DNA from: Pseudomonas sp.
GTDB lineage: Bacteria > Pseudomonadota > Gammaproteobacteria > Pseudomonadales > Pseudomonadaceae
Direction: 5' to 3'
Assembly: GCF_028293835.1 (NCBI RefSeq)
Contig: NZ_JAQGNX010000001.1
Coordinates: 1 to 64,000, forward strand
DNA: 64,000 nt
The notes beneath the pieces are model-generated. The model did not search any database and was not told where the DNA came from. It saw nothing but the letters and a program-made list of their open reading frames with translations. Positions 18,090 through 27,862 of this stretch are shown piece after piece. Position 1 is the first letter of the stretch; every line of letters begins with the position of its first letter. The position numbers and the translations under genes were made by a program.

Positions 18090-20882
18090 TTACTCCTCTT
18101 CTGGCGCGTCGGCCTGGAGGGTGTCGGAGGCGTCGTCAGCGTCCGGGACGATCAAGTCATCGTCGCCTTCCATTACTTCGCCGTCGAATGCTTCGCCTTC
18201 AAGCTCCTCGCCTTCCTCACCCTCAACTTCTGAAGGTTCTTGAACGCGTTCCAGACCAACCAGTTTTTCGTCACTGGCCAGTTTGATCAGGGTCACGCCT
18301 TGGGTGTTACGGCCCAGGCTTGACACCTCATCGACACGGGTGCGAACCAACGTGCCCTGGTCGGAAATCAACATGATTTCTTCGCCGTCGAGTACTTGTA
18401 CCGCGCCGACCAAGCGGCCGTTACGGTCGTTGCTGACCATGGCGATAACGCCCTGCCCGCCACGTTTGTACTCTGGGAACTCGGTGATCGCCGTGCGCTT
18501 GCCGAAACCACGTTCGGATGCAGTCAGAATCTGGCTGCCTTCTTCCGGGATCAGCATGGAAATCAGCTTTTGCCCTTCTGGCAGACGCATGCCGCGCACA
18601 CCGCGAGCGGTACGGCCCATGGCGCGAACGTCGGACTCTTTGAAGCGCGTGACCTTGCCGCCGTCAGAGAACAGCATGACTTCGCGCTCGCCATCGGTGA
18701 TAGCTGCAGAAATCAGGATGTCGCCTTCGTCCAGCTCCAGCGCGATCAGGCCAACACTGCGTTGACGGCTGAATTGCACCAGCGGGGTTTTCTTCACCGT
18801 ACCGTTGGCGGTAGACATGAAGATAAACGGCGCTTTCTTCCGGTCTTCGGCCTTGATACGGGCTTTGCGTTCTTCTTCGGTTTCGTCGGTGGCGACTTCG
18901 TCCGACTCAACGGTGATGACATCATCACCGCCTTCTTCTTCGGACTTCTTGCGCATGGCTTCCATGTCCACCGGCAACATGGTGGTGATGTATTCACCCT
19001 CACTCAGCGGCAACAGGTTGACCAACGGACGACCACGGGCAGCGCGGGACGCTTCCGGAATTTCATAGGTCTTGAGCCAGTACACCTTACCCTTGCTGGA
19101 GAACATCAACAGCGTGGTGTGGCTGTTGGCAACCAGCAGGTGCGCGATGTAGTCCTCGTCCTTGACGCCAGTAGCCGACTTGCCTTTACCGCCACGGCGC
19201 TGAGCCTGGTAGACGGCCAATGGCTGAGTCTTGGCATAACCACCGTGAGAGATGGTGACAACCCGCTCTTCTTCGGTGATCAGGTCGCCCAGGGTCAGGT
19301 CCAAACGGGCATCGAGAATCTCGGTGCGACGGGCATCGCCGTATTCAGCGCGGATCAACTCCAGTTCTTCGCGGATGATTTCCATCAAACGCTCGGCACT
19401 GTTGAGGATGCGCAGCAGTTCGCCGATCTGGGTCAGGATTTCCTGGTATTCGGTCAACAGTTTTTCGTGTTCGAGACCGGTCAACCGGTGCAGACGCAGT
19501 TCAAGAATCGCCTGGGCCTGTTCTGGCGACAGGAAATACTTGCCGTCGCGCAGACCGTATTGCGGGTCAAGGTTGTCCGGGCGGCAAGAATCGGCGCCGG
19601 CACGCTCAACCATTTCAACAACCGCGCTGGATTCCCACGGGGTTGCGATCAACGCCACTTTGGCTTCAGCCGGCGTCGGCGAGGCCTTGATCAGCGCAAT
19701 AACCGGGTCGATGTTCGACAAGGCAACGGCTTGACCTTCAAGCAAATGACCGCGTTCACGGGCTTTACGCAGCTCGAAAACAGTACGACGGGTAACTACT
19801 TCGCGACGGTGACGAACGAAGGCTTCCAGCAGGTCCTTGAGGTTCAGGATTCGCGGACGGCCATCAATCAACGCAACGATGTTGATACCGAAAACACTTT
19901 GCAACTGGGTCTGAGCGTAAAGGTTGTTCAGAACAACTTCCGGCACTTCGCCACGACGCAGCTCGATCACCACGCGCATACCGTCTTTGTCAGACTCGTC
20001 GCGCAGTTCAGTAATACCTTCGAGCTTTTTCTCTTTGACCAGCTCGGCGATCTTCTCGATCAGACGCGCCTTGTTCAGTTGGTACGGCAATTCAGTGATG
20101 ACGATTTGCTGACGACCACCGACCTTGTCGATGTCTTCGATCATCGAACGCGCACGCATGTAAATGCGCCCGCGACCGGTGCGATAGGCTTCGACGATAC
20201 CGGCGCGACCGTTGATGATCGCGGCGGTCGGGAAGTCTGGACCGGGGATGAACTGCATCAGCTCATCGATGGTGATGTCGGCGTTATCGATCAGCGCCAG
20301 GCAACCGTCGATGACTTCACCAAGGTTGTGCGGCGGAATGTTGGTCGCCATGCCCACAGCGATACCGCTGGAACCGTTGACCAACAAATTGGGGATACGC
20401 GTCGGCATGACCGCAGGGATCATTTCGGTGCCGTCGTAGTTCGGCACCCAGTCCACGGTTTCTTTATGCAGGTCGGCCAGCAGTTCATGCGCCAACTTGG
20501 TCATGCGCACTTCGGTGTATCGCATGGCCGCGGCGTTGTCGCCGTCCACCGAACCGAAGTTGCCCTGACCGTCTACCAGCAGGTAGCGCAGGGAGAATGG
20601 CTGCGCCATACGTACGATGGTGTCGTAAACGGCAGTGTCACCGTGGGGGTGATACTTACCGATAACGTCGCCGACCACACGGGCAGATTTCTTGTACGGT
20701 TTGTTCCAGTCGTTACCCAGTTCGCTCATTGCGAACAGTACACGCCGGTGCACAGGCTTCAAGCCATCACGCGCATCGGGCAGTGCTCGACCGACGATGA
20801 CGCTCATCGCGTAGTCGAGGTAGGACTGTTTCAGCTCGTCTTCGATATTGACCGGGAGGATTTCTTTGGCCAGTTCGCCCAT
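18090..20882 (-). CDS. gyrA: DNA gyrase subunit A
   Basis: A 930-residue breakage-reunion subunit. The N-terminal half has the winged-helix/tower domain with [17 protein letters not shown] (quinolone region; Thr83 and Asp87, the wild-type state in Pseudomonas) and the catalytic tyrosine in [11 protein letters not shown] (Tyr122). The C-terminal half is a beta-pinwheel that includes the GyrA box QRRGGKG. An acidic insert ([22 protein letters not shown]) and a very acidic tail are normal for the genus. The track extends upstream to 21032, but [15 protein letters not shown] at 20882, preceded by AGGCTTCTC, is the family start. The stop lies next to a REP doublet that separates it from serC. Confidence 0.97.
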   Translation of the reverse strand: MGELAKEILPVNIEDELKQSYLDYAMSVIVGRALPDARDGLKPVHRRVLFAMSELGNDWNKPYKKSARVVGDVIGKYHPHGDTAVYDTIVRMAQPFSLRYLLVDGQGNFGSVDGDNAAAMRYTEVRMTKLAHELLADLHKETVDWVPNYDGTEMIPAVMPTRIPNLLVNGSSGIAVGMATNIPPHNLGEVIDGCLALIDNADITIDELMQFIPGPDFPTAAIINGRAGIVEAYRTGRGRIYMRARSMIEDIDKVGGRQQIVITELPYQLNKARLIEKIAELVKEKKLEGITELRDESDKDGMRVVIELRRGEVPEVVLNNLYAQTQLQSVFGINIVALIDGRPRILNLKDLLEAFVRHRREVVTRRTVFELRKARERGHLLEGQAVALSNIDPVIALIKASPTPAEAKVALIATPWESSAVVEMVERAGADSCRPDNLDPQYGLRDGKYFLSPEQAQAILELRLHRLTGLEHEKLLTEYQEILTQIGELLRILNSAERLMEIIREELELIRAEYGDARRTEILDARLDLTLGDLITEEERVVTISHGGYAKTQPLAVYQAQRRGGKGKSATGVKDEDYIAHLLVANSHTTLLMFSSKGKVYWLKTYEIPEASRAARGRPLVNLLPLSEGEYITTMLPVDMEAMRKKSEEEGGDDVITVESDEVATDETEEERKARIKAEDRKKAPFIFMSTANGTVKKTPLVQFSRQRSVGLIALELDEGDILISAAITDGEREVMLFSDGGKVTRFKESDVRAMGRTARGVRGMRLPEGQKLISMLIPEEGSQILTASERGFGKRTAITEFPEYKRGGQGVIAMVSNDRNGRLVGAVQVLDGEEIMLISDQGTLVRTRVDEVSSLGRNTQGVTLIKLASDEKLVGLERVQEPSEVEGEEGEELEGEAFDGEVMEGDDDLIVPDADDASDTLQADAPEEE

Positions 20883-21429
20883 GAGAAGCCTGATTCCTTT
20901 TTCTGGTGAAACTTCGTCACATCCATGCGGGACGAACGAAGCTCGCCGCTGCAGGCGTTTGCCATGCAGCGACTTACGACAAATCAACGAGTTGTGCCAT
21001 GGATCTGCGCAGTAAAGGCAGCGACATTGCACTGCCCTGGAAACCGCCGAATGTTATCACAATCGCGATCAGGGACCTATCCCTTGAAAGCCTGCCGAAC
21101 CACTAATCGATGAGTGATCGGGCTTTATGGCGGCTCTGAGGGGCTTGGGCGGGTTTCGTAGCGGCTTGCTGACGGGTGTAAGTGATGCTGGAGACTGTGA
21201 AAAGGCCAGCATGGGGTTGCTTTGGTATGGAAATGTTGGTTGGCGTTGGATTTGGAGATCACGTGGCCTCGAAATCTCTGCAGGAGCGAATTCATTCGCG
21301 ATGGAGCGCGAAGCGGTCCCCAAGCGGTAAATACAGAACTAGCAGTCAGAAACCGAATCCGCCACTCCACGGCCTTCGGCCAGAAGCGGGCAGGCAGCAG
21401 CCCAAACGCATAACTGCTGTTGATCTTCG

Positions 21430-21690
21430 CTTGTAAACCAGCAGGCCCGCAGGGCCTTCATCAATCAGGCCCCGTAAAACCATCTAGGCCGAGTGCAGGC
21501 GTTGCGCAGGGGGTAACGAGGCAAGGATGCCGAGTTAGCCGTGCGCGGCCAGGGATGGCCGCTCACGGCGACCCCCGGAGCGGCGCCGGAACGAGGGAAG
21601 TCGAGCCTTAGCGAGACCCGATGGTGAGGCAAGCGTTTTTGGTTACTTTTTTGGCGGTTGAAAAAAGTGACTCGCTGTAAGAGCGAAACC
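21430..21690. repeat. Probable dispersed Pseudomonas intergenic repeat
   Basis: A GC-rich block (for example GGGGGTAACGAGGCAAGGAT, GACCCCCGGAGCGGCGCCGG, GGGAAGTCGAGCCTTAGCGA) followed by GGTTACTTTTTTGGCGGTTG and a GACTCGCTGTAAGAGCG tail. I recall closely similar blocks in intergenic regions of many fluorescent pseudomonads. No second copy is present in this window, so the repeat status rests on memory. The short ORFs within it are not credible proteins. Confidence 0.5.
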
Positions 21691-21698
21691 ATAAGACC

Positions 21699-21787
21699 AG
21701 CAACCACACATAATGGATATACACACCAAATCCAGCGCCAATACGTAGCCAATACACTGCCTCGCCAACAAGTTGGCTTCTACAGAT
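21699..21787. repeat. Dispersed repeat, copy A
   Basis: AGCAACCACACATAATGGAT followed by ATACACACCAAATCCAGCGC and ending CTCGCCAACAAGTTGGCTTC TACAGAT. It matches 47649-47727 over nearly its full length, with a 10-base length difference in the middle. The end is a REP-type unit (TGTAGAAGCCAACTTGTTGGCGAG on the other strand). Confidence 0.75.
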
Positions 21788-21809
21788 ACGGGACGCCCGC
21801 AGGTTTCCG

Positions 21810-22886
21810 TCAATGCAACCGCTTACGACACATCAACAACGCCATCTTCGCGGTGTCGGGCCGCTCAACAATGCCCTTCTCAGTCACAATCGCATCAATC
21901 AAATCCGCCGGCGTAACATCAAACACCGGATTAAACGCATCAACATCCGCCCCAACCCGCTTGCCACCCAATTCCAGCAACTCACGACTTTCGCGCTCTT
22001 CAATAGGAATGTCGTCACCGCTGGCCAGGGCCATGTCGATGGTCGAACTAGGCGCGACGACCATAAAACGTACGCCGTGGTGCATGGCCGCGACGGCCAG
22101 CTGGTAAGTACCGATTTTGTTCGCCACGTCACCGTTGGCGGTAATGCGGTCGGCGCCGACGATGACCCAGGTAATGCCTTTGGTCTTCATCAAATGTGCA
22201 GCTGCCGAGTCAGCATTGACCGTGACAGGGATACCTTCGTTGGCCAGTTCCCAGGCAGTCAGCCGTGATCCCTGGAGCCAAGGCCGGGTTTCGTCGGCAT
22301 ATACGCGCTCGATCATGCCCTCCAGATGCGCTGCCCGGATCACGCCCAGAGCCGTACCAAATCCACCGGTTGCCAGCGCACCGGTGTTGCAATGAGTCAA
22401 TACGGTTTGCAGGTTGCCTTGATGCTTGCGGATCAGGTCAGCACCGAGCTGGGCCATGGTCAGGTTAGCTTCGCGGTCGCTGAGGTGAATCGCCACCGCC
22501 TCTGCTTCCAACACCGCCAACGGCGATTCATTGTTCTTAATCCGTGCCAAGCGATCGCGCATGCGGTTTAGCGCCCAGAACAGATTGACCGCAGTGGGTC
22601 GCGAATTGGCCAGCACTTCGAAGTCCTGTACCAGCGCCCCGGCCCAGTCGCCACCTTTGGCAAATCGCTCGCGCGCCGCCAGGGCAATGCCGTAGGCCGC
22701 AGCGATGCCAATGGCTGGCGCGCCACGCACGACCATCGAACGAATCGCCTCTGCCACACCCGCAGCGGTGGTGTAGGCATGCCAGGTTTCCTCGAATGGC
22801 AGCACACGCTGATCGAGCAAATACAGAGCGTCGTCCCGCCAATCGATGGCTTTCACCTTCTCCGCAGCCAATAGTCGATCGCGCAT
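21810..22886 (-). CDS. mtnA: S-methyl-5-thioribose-1-phosphate isomerase
   Basis: A 358-residue member of the eIF2B-like isomerase family. It converts methylthioribose-1-phosphate to methylthioribulose-1-phosphate in methionine salvage. Motifs include [62 protein letters not shown] and [24 protein letters not shown], which carry the expected catalytic Cys (HCNTG) and Asp (GADR). It is divergent from mtaD, which supplies the salvage pathway from the nucleoside side. Confidence 0.96.
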   Translation of the reverse strand: MRDRLLAAEKVKAIDWRDDALYLLDQRVLPFEETWHAYTTAAGVAEAIRSMVVRGAPAIGIAAAYGIALAARERFAKGGDWAGALVQDFEVLANSRPTAVNLFWALNRMRDRLARIKNNESPLAVLEAEAVAIHLSDREANLTMAQLGADLIRKHQGNLQTVLTHCNTGALATGGFGTALGVIRAAHLEGMIERVYADETRPWLQGSRLTAWELANEGIPVTVNADSAAAHLMKTKGITWVIVGADRITANGDVANKIGTYQLAVAAMHHGVRFMVVAPSSTIDMALASGDDIPIEERESRELLELGGKRVGADVDAFNPVFDVTPADLIDAIVTEKGIVERPDTAKMALLMCRKRLH

Positions 22887-23022
22887 CTGTCACCCCACCA
22901 CTGAGAAATTCAAAAAGCTGGAAATCAAAAGCCGCCGATTATAGCGAGCCGCCCACCAAGACGCTCGGGTATACTTCGCCGTCCCTGTCCCTTTACATAA
23001 GATAAGCCCTGGAAGCCCCGCC

Positions 23023-24363
23023 ATGCCCAACGCCGCCGCCCCGCTCGACCTGCTGCTCTTGCCCACTTGGCTGGTGCCGGTCGAACCTGCCGGGGTAGTC
23101 CTTAAAGAGCATGGCCTGGGCATTCGCGATGGCCTTATTGTCTACCTCGGCCCCAGAGCCGAAGCCTTGAAACAGCCAGCACTGGAAGTCCGCGAGCTGC
23201 CGGGCATGTTACTCAGCCCTGGTTTGATCAATGCCCATGGGCATGCGGCGATGACGTTGTTTCGTGGGTTGGCCGATGATTTGCCATTGATGACCTGGCT
23301 GGAGAACCACATCTGGCCCGCCGAAGCCAAATGGGTCGATGAAGAGTTTGTCCGTGATGGCACCGACCTGGCCATCGCCGAGCAACTGAAAGGCGGCATC
23401 ACCTGTTTCTCTGACATGTACTTCTATCCGCAAGTTGCCAGCGAACGTGTGCATAACAGCGGCATCCGCGCACAAATCACCGTGCCGGTGCTGGATTTTC
23501 CGATTCCCGGAGCACGCACCACTGACGAAGCGCTGCATAAAGGCGTCGAGCTGTTCAACGACCTCAAGCACCATCCGCGAATCAAAATTGCCTTCGGCCC
23601 CCATGCGCCGTACACCATTGGCGACGACAACCTGGAAAAAATCCGCATCCTCGCCGATGAGCTCGACGCGATGATCCACATGCACGTGCATGAGACCGCC
23701 TTCGAAGTGCAACAGTCCATAGAGACACGCCAGGAACGGCCATTGGCCCGACTGAACCGCCTCGGACTGTTGGGCCCGCGCTTTCAAGCGGTGCACATGA
23801 CTCAGATCAGCGACGAAGACCTGGCGTTACTGGTAGAAAGCAACTCCAGCGTGATCCATTGCCCGGAATCGAACCTGAAGCTGGCCAGCGGTTTTTGCCC
23901 AGTGGAGCGTTTGTGGCAGGCCGGGGTCAACGTCGCGGTGGGCACCGACGGCGCCGCCAGCAACAATGATTTGGACCTGCTAGGCGAAACCCGCACCGCA
24001 GCGCTGCTGGCAAAAGCTGTTGCAGGCTCGGCGACTGCACTGGACGCCCACCGCGCGCTGCGCATGGCCACGCTGAACGGAGCACGCGCCATGGGCATTC
24101 AGGCCGAAACCGGCTCGCTGGAAATTGGCAAGGCCGCCGATATGGTCGCATTTGACCTGTCCGGACTGGCCCAACAGCCGGTTTATGACCCGGTGTCACA
24201 GCTTATATATGCCACCGGCCGCGACTGTGTCACCCATGTTTGGGTGGCGGGTAAGCATTTACTCGACGACAAGCGCCTGACGCGCATGGACGAACAAGCG
24301 CTGTGCGCAACCGCCAAGGCGTGGGGCCAGCGGATATCGGGCCAAAAAAGCCAGACCGAATAA
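23023..24363 (+). CDS. mtaD: 5-methylthioadenosine / S-adenosylhomocysteine deaminase (TRZ/ATZ family)
   Basis: A 446-residue amidohydrolase-fold metalloenzyme. The N-terminal metal motif is [30 protein letters not shown], then [51 protein letters not shown] and [16 protein letters not shown], which give the metal ligands and the catalytic Glu. Proteins at this locus in Pseudomonas deaminate methylthioadenosine to methylthioinosine. It starts 136 bases from the divergent mtnA, in line with a shared role in purine and methylthio salvage, and is followed by ubiG. The exact substrate is inferred from context. Confidence 0.9.
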   Translation: MPNAAAPLDLLLLPTWLVPVEPAGVVLKEHGLGIRDGLIVYLGPRAEALKQPALEVRELPGMLLSPGLINAHGHAAMTLFRGLADDLPLMTWLENHIWPAEAKWVDEEFVRDGTDLAIAEQLKGGITCFSDMYFYPQVASERVHNSGIRAQITVPVLDFPIPGARTTDEALHKGVELFNDLKHHPRIKIAFGPHAPYTIGDDNLEKIRILADELDAMIHMHVHETAFEVQQSIETRQERPLARLNRLGLLGPRFQAVHMTQISDEDLALLVESNSSVIHCPESNLKLASGFCPVERLWQAGVNVAVGTDGAASNNDLDLLGETRTAALLAKAVAGSATALDAHRALRMATLNGARAMGIQAETGSLEIGKAADMVAFDLSGLAQQPVYDPVSQLIYATGRDCVTHVWVAGKHLLDDKRLTRMDEQALCATAKAWGQRISGQKSQTE

Positions 24364-24423
24364 TGACCGTTTGGGTCTAACCCCCCGAGCAGGTCGCAAG
24401 AATCAAGTTTTAGAGGATTACCC

Positions 24424-25122
24424 ATGAGCAACGTCGACCACGCTGAAATCGCTAAATTCGAGGCTTTGGCCCATCGCTGGTGGGACCGCAACAGCGAATT
24501 CAAGCCGCTGCACGACATCAACCCGCTGCGGGTCAACTGGATCGACGAACGCGTCAGTCTCGCGGGCAAGTCCGTACTGGATGTGGGGTGTGGCGGCGGT
24601 ATTCTCAGCGAAGCCATGGCCCTGCGCGGCGCTACGGTCATGGGCATCGACATGGGTGAAGCACCGTTAGCGGTTGCGCGGTTGCATCAGTTGGAATCCG
24701 GCGTGACCGTCGATTATCGACAGATCACCGCCGAAGACCTGGCCGACGAAATGCCCGAGCAGTTCGATGTGGTGACGTGCCTGGAAATGCTGGAGCACGT
24801 GCCCGATCCTTCGTCAGTGATTCGTGCCTGTTTTCGCATGGTCAAGCCGGGCGGCCAAGTGTTTTTCTCTACCATCAACCGCAACCCCAAGGCGTACCTG
24901 TTCGCGATTATCGGCGCTGAATACATCATGGGCTTGCTGCCGCGCGGTACGCACGATTTCAAGAAATTCATTCGCCCTTCCGAATTGGGTGCCTGGAGCC
25001 GAGAAGCCGGTTTGCAGGTCAAGGACATCATCGGCCTGACCTACAACCCGCTGACCAAGCACTACAAGTTAGCGTCCGACGTCGATGTCAACTACATGAT
25101 TCAAACACTTCGAGAGGCGTGA
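24424..25122 (+). CDS. ubiG: Ubiquinone biosynthesis O-methyltransferase
   Basis: A 232-residue class I SAM methyltransferase that carries out both O-methylations of the ubiquinone ring. Motif I is [20 protein letters not shown]; other UbiG hallmarks are [47 protein letters not shown] and [16 protein letters not shown] Shine-Dalgarno (AGAGGATTACCC) precedes the ATG. It lies 60 bases after mtaD and 4 bases before mupP, so the genes are probably one operon. Confidence 0.97.
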   Translation: MSNVDHAEIAKFEALAHRWWDRNSEFKPLHDINPLRVNWIDERVSLAGKSVLDVGCGGGILSEAMALRGATVMGIDMGEAPLAVARLHQLESGVTVDYRQITAEDLADEMPEQFDVVTCLEMLEHVPDPSSVIRACFRMVKPGGQVFFSTINRNPKAYLFAIIGAEYIMGLLPRGTHDFKKFIRPSELGAWSREAGLQVKDIIGLTYNPLTKHYKLASDVDVNYMIQTLREA

Positions 25123-25126
25123 ACCC

Positions 25127-25798
25127 ATGCGTTTGCGAGCGGTTTTGTTCGACATGGACGGTACGCTGCTCGATACCGCGCCGGATTTCATCGCCATCTG
25201 CCAGAGCATGCTTGCCGACCGTGGCTTTCCTGCGGTGGCAGACAAATTGATACGTGATGAAATCTCCGGTGGTGCCAAGGCAATGGTGGCGGCGACGTTC
25301 GCGCTGTCGCCCACTGCGCCGGAGTTTGAAGCGCTGCGCCTGGAATTTCTTGAACGCTATCAAGTGGATTGCGCCGTCCACAGCAAGCTGTTCGATGGCA
25401 TGGCGCAGTTATTGGCCGACATCGAGAAAGCCAAGCTGATCTGGGGCGTGGTCACCAATAAACCGGTGCGCTTTGCTCAGCCGATCATGGAGCAACTGGG
25501 ATTGGCGAAGCGCTCGGCCATCCTGATCTGCCCGGACCATGTGACCCACAGCAAGCCGCACCCGGAACCGCTGATTCTCGCCTGCAAGATGCTTGATCTG
25601 CCCCCGGCCAGCGTGTTGTTTGTCGGCGATGACTTACGTGACATCGAGTCGGGCCGCGACGCCGGGACCAAAACCGCCGCGGTGCGTTATGGCTATATCC
25701 ACCCACACGACAACCCGGATCATTGGGGCGCCGACGTCGTGGTCGATCACCCGTCGGACCTGCGCCGCGTACTCGATAACGCGCTGTGTAGCTGCTGA
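25127..25798 (+). CDS. mupP: N-acetylmuramic acid 6-phosphate phosphatase (HAD family)
   Basis: A 223-residue HAD-superfamily phosphatase with motif [16 protein letters not shown], motif II/III region [15 protein letters not shown] and [15 protein letters not shown], and motif [18 protein letters not shown]. The position between ubiG and a yciK-type SDR is that of Pseudomonas MupP, which dephosphorylates MurNAc-6-phosphate in the cell-wall recycling route that bypasses de novo UDP-MurNAc synthesis and contributes to intrinsic fosfomycin resistance. A phosphoglycolate phosphatase label is the common automated alternative. Confidence 0.9.
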   Translation: MRLRAVLFDMDGTLLDTAPDFIAICQSMLADRGFPAVADKLIRDEISGGAKAMVAATFALSPTAPEFEALRLEFLERYQVDCAVHSKLFDGMAQLLADIEKAKLIWGVVTNKPVRFAQPIMEQLGLAKRSAILICPDHVTHSKPHPEPLILACKMLDLPPASVLFVGDDLRDIESGRDAGTKTAAVRYGYIHPHDNPDHWGADVVVDHPSDLRRVLDNALCSC

Positions 25799-25818
25799 AT
25801 TGCTGAGTACTGGCTTTT

Positions 25819-25956
25819 GTAAGAGCGCGCTTGCCCGCGATCGGCGGCGAGGCAGTGGTAATTCAGACAGCTCGTTCTTCCTGTGCAGGCTGTGTAAGAC
25901 CTGATTTGGGCATTTGGGACCGCTTCGCGATCCATCGCGGGCAAGCGCGCTCCTAC
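25819..25956. repeat. Inverted repeat (REP pair) between mupP and yciK
   Basis: GTAAGAGCGCGCTTGCCCGCGAT and ATCGCGGGCAAGCGCGCTCC TAC are arms of about 23 bases separated by about 91 bases. Inside, CGATCGGCGGCGAGG and GGGACCGCTTCGCG look like unit-specific centre sequence. A typical Pseudomonas REP doublet; it lies just upstream of the yciK ribosome-binding site. Confidence 0.8.
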
Positions 25957-25999
25957 AATGACGGTGTGTGCTGCGCTATTTATTTCTGCTGGAGTTTTT

Positions 26000-26740
26000 A
26001 TGTTTGATTATTCTGCACCCGCTGAACTGCTCAAGGGCCGGGTTATTCTGGTGACGGGCGCTGGCCGTGGGATTGGTGCTGCGGCGGCCAAGACCTACGC
26101 GGCGCATGGTGCCACGGTGCTGTTGCTGGGCAAGACCGAAGCCAACCTGACTCAGGTCTACGATGAAATCGAAGCCGCGGGCCATCCTCAGCCAGGCGTC
26201 ATTCCGTTCAACCTTGAGACCGCCCTGCCCCATCAATACGATGAATTGGCAGCGATGATCGAAACTGAATTCGGCCACCTCGACGGCTTGCTACACAACG
26301 CCTCGATCATTGGCCCACGAACGCCGATAGAACAGCTGTCCGGCGAGAACTTCATGCGCGTCATGCACATCAACGTCAACGCCATGTTCATGCTCACCAG
26401 CACCCTGCTGCCACTGCTCAAGCTGTCCAGCGACGCCTCGGTAGTCTTCACCTCCAGCAGTGTCGGACGCAAAGGCCGGGCTTATTGGGGTGCGTACGGG
26501 GTGTCGAAATTCGCCACGGAAGGCTTTATGCAAACCCTGGCCGATGAGTTGGAAGACGTCGCAGCCGTTCGCGCCAACAGCATCAACCCCGGCGCTACCC
26601 GCACCAGCATGCGCGCCCAGGCGTACCCGGGCGAAAACCCACAAAACAACCCCGCGCCTGAAGCCATCATGCCCGTGTACCTGTATTTGATGGGTCCGGA
26701 CAGCTCCGGCGTCAACGGCCAGGCATTCGACGCTCAATGA
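26000..26740 (+). CDS. YciK-family SDR oxidoreductase
   Basis: A 246-residue short-chain dehydrogenase with the cofactor motif VTGAGRGIGAAAAKTYAAHGA, LLHNASIIGPRTP (NNAG-like), a catalytic Ser in VVFTSSSVGRKGRA, YxxxK as YGVSKFATEGF, and NSINPGATRTSMRAQAYPGE. The track begins at 25958, but CTGGAGTTTTT precedes the ATG at 26000, where the family start MFDYSAPAELLKGRV lies. The substrate is unknown. It follows mupP, as in other pseudomonads, although a REP doublet of about 140 bases separates them. Confidence 0.9.
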   Translation: MFDYSAPAELLKGRVILVTGAGRGIGAAAAKTYAAHGATVLLLGKTEANLTQVYDEIEAAGHPQPGVIPFNLETALPHQYDELAAMIETEFGHLDGLLHNASIIGPRTPIEQLSGENFMRVMHINVNAMFMLTSTLLPLLKLSSDASVVFTSSSVGRKGRAYWGAYGVSKFATEGFMQTLADELEDVAAVRANSINPGATRTSMRAQAYPGENPQNNPAPEAIMPVYLYLMGPDSSGVNGQAFDAQ

Positions 26741-27007
26741 CTCATAGACCGTTTCCCTGGCGGGTAAACGACGTGCACGGACATGCCGTCGGCAATGACG
26801 TGCACAAGGCCGTAACGAATTCGATCAGGGGTTGACTGCGTAATATCGATAGGGTGTTCAGGTTCGGCGCAGAAGGGTTTTTAACCGTGCGGTCCAATAC
26901 CCCGGGCGACGCGGCGGCAATGGCGGGTTAAGCTCGATTAGCTCGATGCGCTCAACCAGCTCAATACTTCGAACCTACAGCTCACAGCTTGAAGCGCGTA
27001 CCTGCGT

Positions 27008-27790
27008 CTATGCCTTTTCTACTGCCCGCTCGCGAGCATGTGGCGCTTTTTCCTGCTGCATGCAGCGTTCCAGGAACAGGTACATGTAATCATAGCTTTT
27101 GGTGATGGCCTGGCGAAGCTCTGTCTGCAGCTGAACGCTTGGGTTATTGCCAGCCAACGTGCAGATAATTTCCAGCGCTTCCCACGGGTGAGAGTCATCG
27201 TACTGCGCGTGCATTTTCAACCATTTCATTGCGCGCTTGCGTTGGTCGTCGGGGAAACCCGCCGCATACACGTCGCTTGAGCACACAACGGCAGACCACT
27301 CACCGGTCGCGCCTTCAATGGCGTAATTAGTGGCCGCCACAGCGACGATCAATGAATCTGACGCGCTGGTGTGCCAGCACCAATGGCTAAGCGCATGTAA
27401 CTCCGACGGCACATGCTGAGCCTGCAAGTCTTGCAGACTGACGCCGTGGGCGAGGCTCCAATTCACCCAATAATCAGCATGATTGAGTTCAACCCGAATA
27501 TTTCGCATCAACCAGCGACGCGCCATGTCTTCGCCGGGATGACGGGCGAAACGGGTCTTGGTCAGGTTTTGCGACATATAGATCGCAAACTGCTCTACCA
27601 CCGGCCAGCCGCCAATTAAATACTGGCGCATGGTTTTAGCGCTCAAACGCCCGTCACGCATTCGCTGATAAAGCTCATGCTCGACCACCCGACGCTTGGC
27701 TTCACTGCAGTTTTGAATCAGTTGCTGCGCCCAGCCCGGGTAACTGGCGGCTTCCATAAGCGGCCCGGTTCGGCTAAAGGTATCGATCAC
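27008..27790 (-). CDS. undA: UndA: non-heme iron fatty-acid decarboxylase making 1-undecene
   Basis: A 260-residue all-helical TenA/heme-oxygenase-like protein. UndA of P. protegens Pf-5 converts dodecanoic acid with oxygen to the volatile 1-undecene and CO2. The iron ligands are visible as VELNHADYW (ExxH), YAIEGATGEW (Glu) and HAQYDDSHPWE (HxxxDxxH); counted from the GTG start they are Glu101, His104, Glu159 and His194, which are the positions I recall for UndA. The start is the GTG at 27790, seven bases after AAGGAG; the track's ATG at 27796 is only two bases from that Shine-Dalgarno. Automated pipelines often call this gene a TenA-family regulator. It lies 72 bases downstream of a GGDEF/EAL gene in the same direction. 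Confidence 0.88.
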   Translation of the reverse strand: MIDTFSRTGPLMEAASYPGWAQQLIQNCSEAKRRVVEHELYQRMRDGRLSAKTMRQYLIGGWPVVEQFAIYMSQNLTKTRFARHPGEDMARRWLMRNIRVELNHADYWVNWSLAHGVSLQDLQAQHVPSELHALSHWCWHTSASDSLIVAVAATNYAIEGATGEWSAVVCSSDVYAAGFPDDQRKRAMKWLKMHAQYDDSHPWEALEIICTLAGNNPSVQLQTELRQAITKSYDYMYLFLERCMQQEKAPHARERAVEKA

Positions 27791-27862
27791 TAGCATTCTC
27801 CTTTTTTTTGTAAGTGACAGGTCTTACGCCAACAGCACTTCACCGCCAGCGTTAAAAACAGT

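Larger units (their letters stand above)
20883..21809. other. Repeat-rich non-coding region between mtnA and gyrA
   Basis: About 930 bases without a credible gene; the ORFs in the track are short and overlap on both strands. It contains the gyrA promoter region (right next to 20883), a TGCAGGAGCGAATTCATTCGCG palindrome near 21278, a ~260-base GC-rich block at about 21430-21690 and the repeat at 21699-21787. Two gene blocks meet here, so it is a natural site for repeat accumulation. Confidence 0.6.

Noticed and set aside
18090-20882. Possible quinolone-resistance substitution (Thr83) in GyrA
   Set aside because: Thr at position 83 is the normal residue in Pseudomonas; Asp87 is also wild type.
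18396-20909. 837-codon plus-strand ORF antisense to gyrA
   Set aside because: Composition-driven shadow of gyrA with no recognisable motif.
21465-21752. ORFs inside the GC-rich repeat block near gyrA
   Set aside because: Arg/Pro-rich low-complexity translations without start signals; the block behaves as a non-coding repeat.
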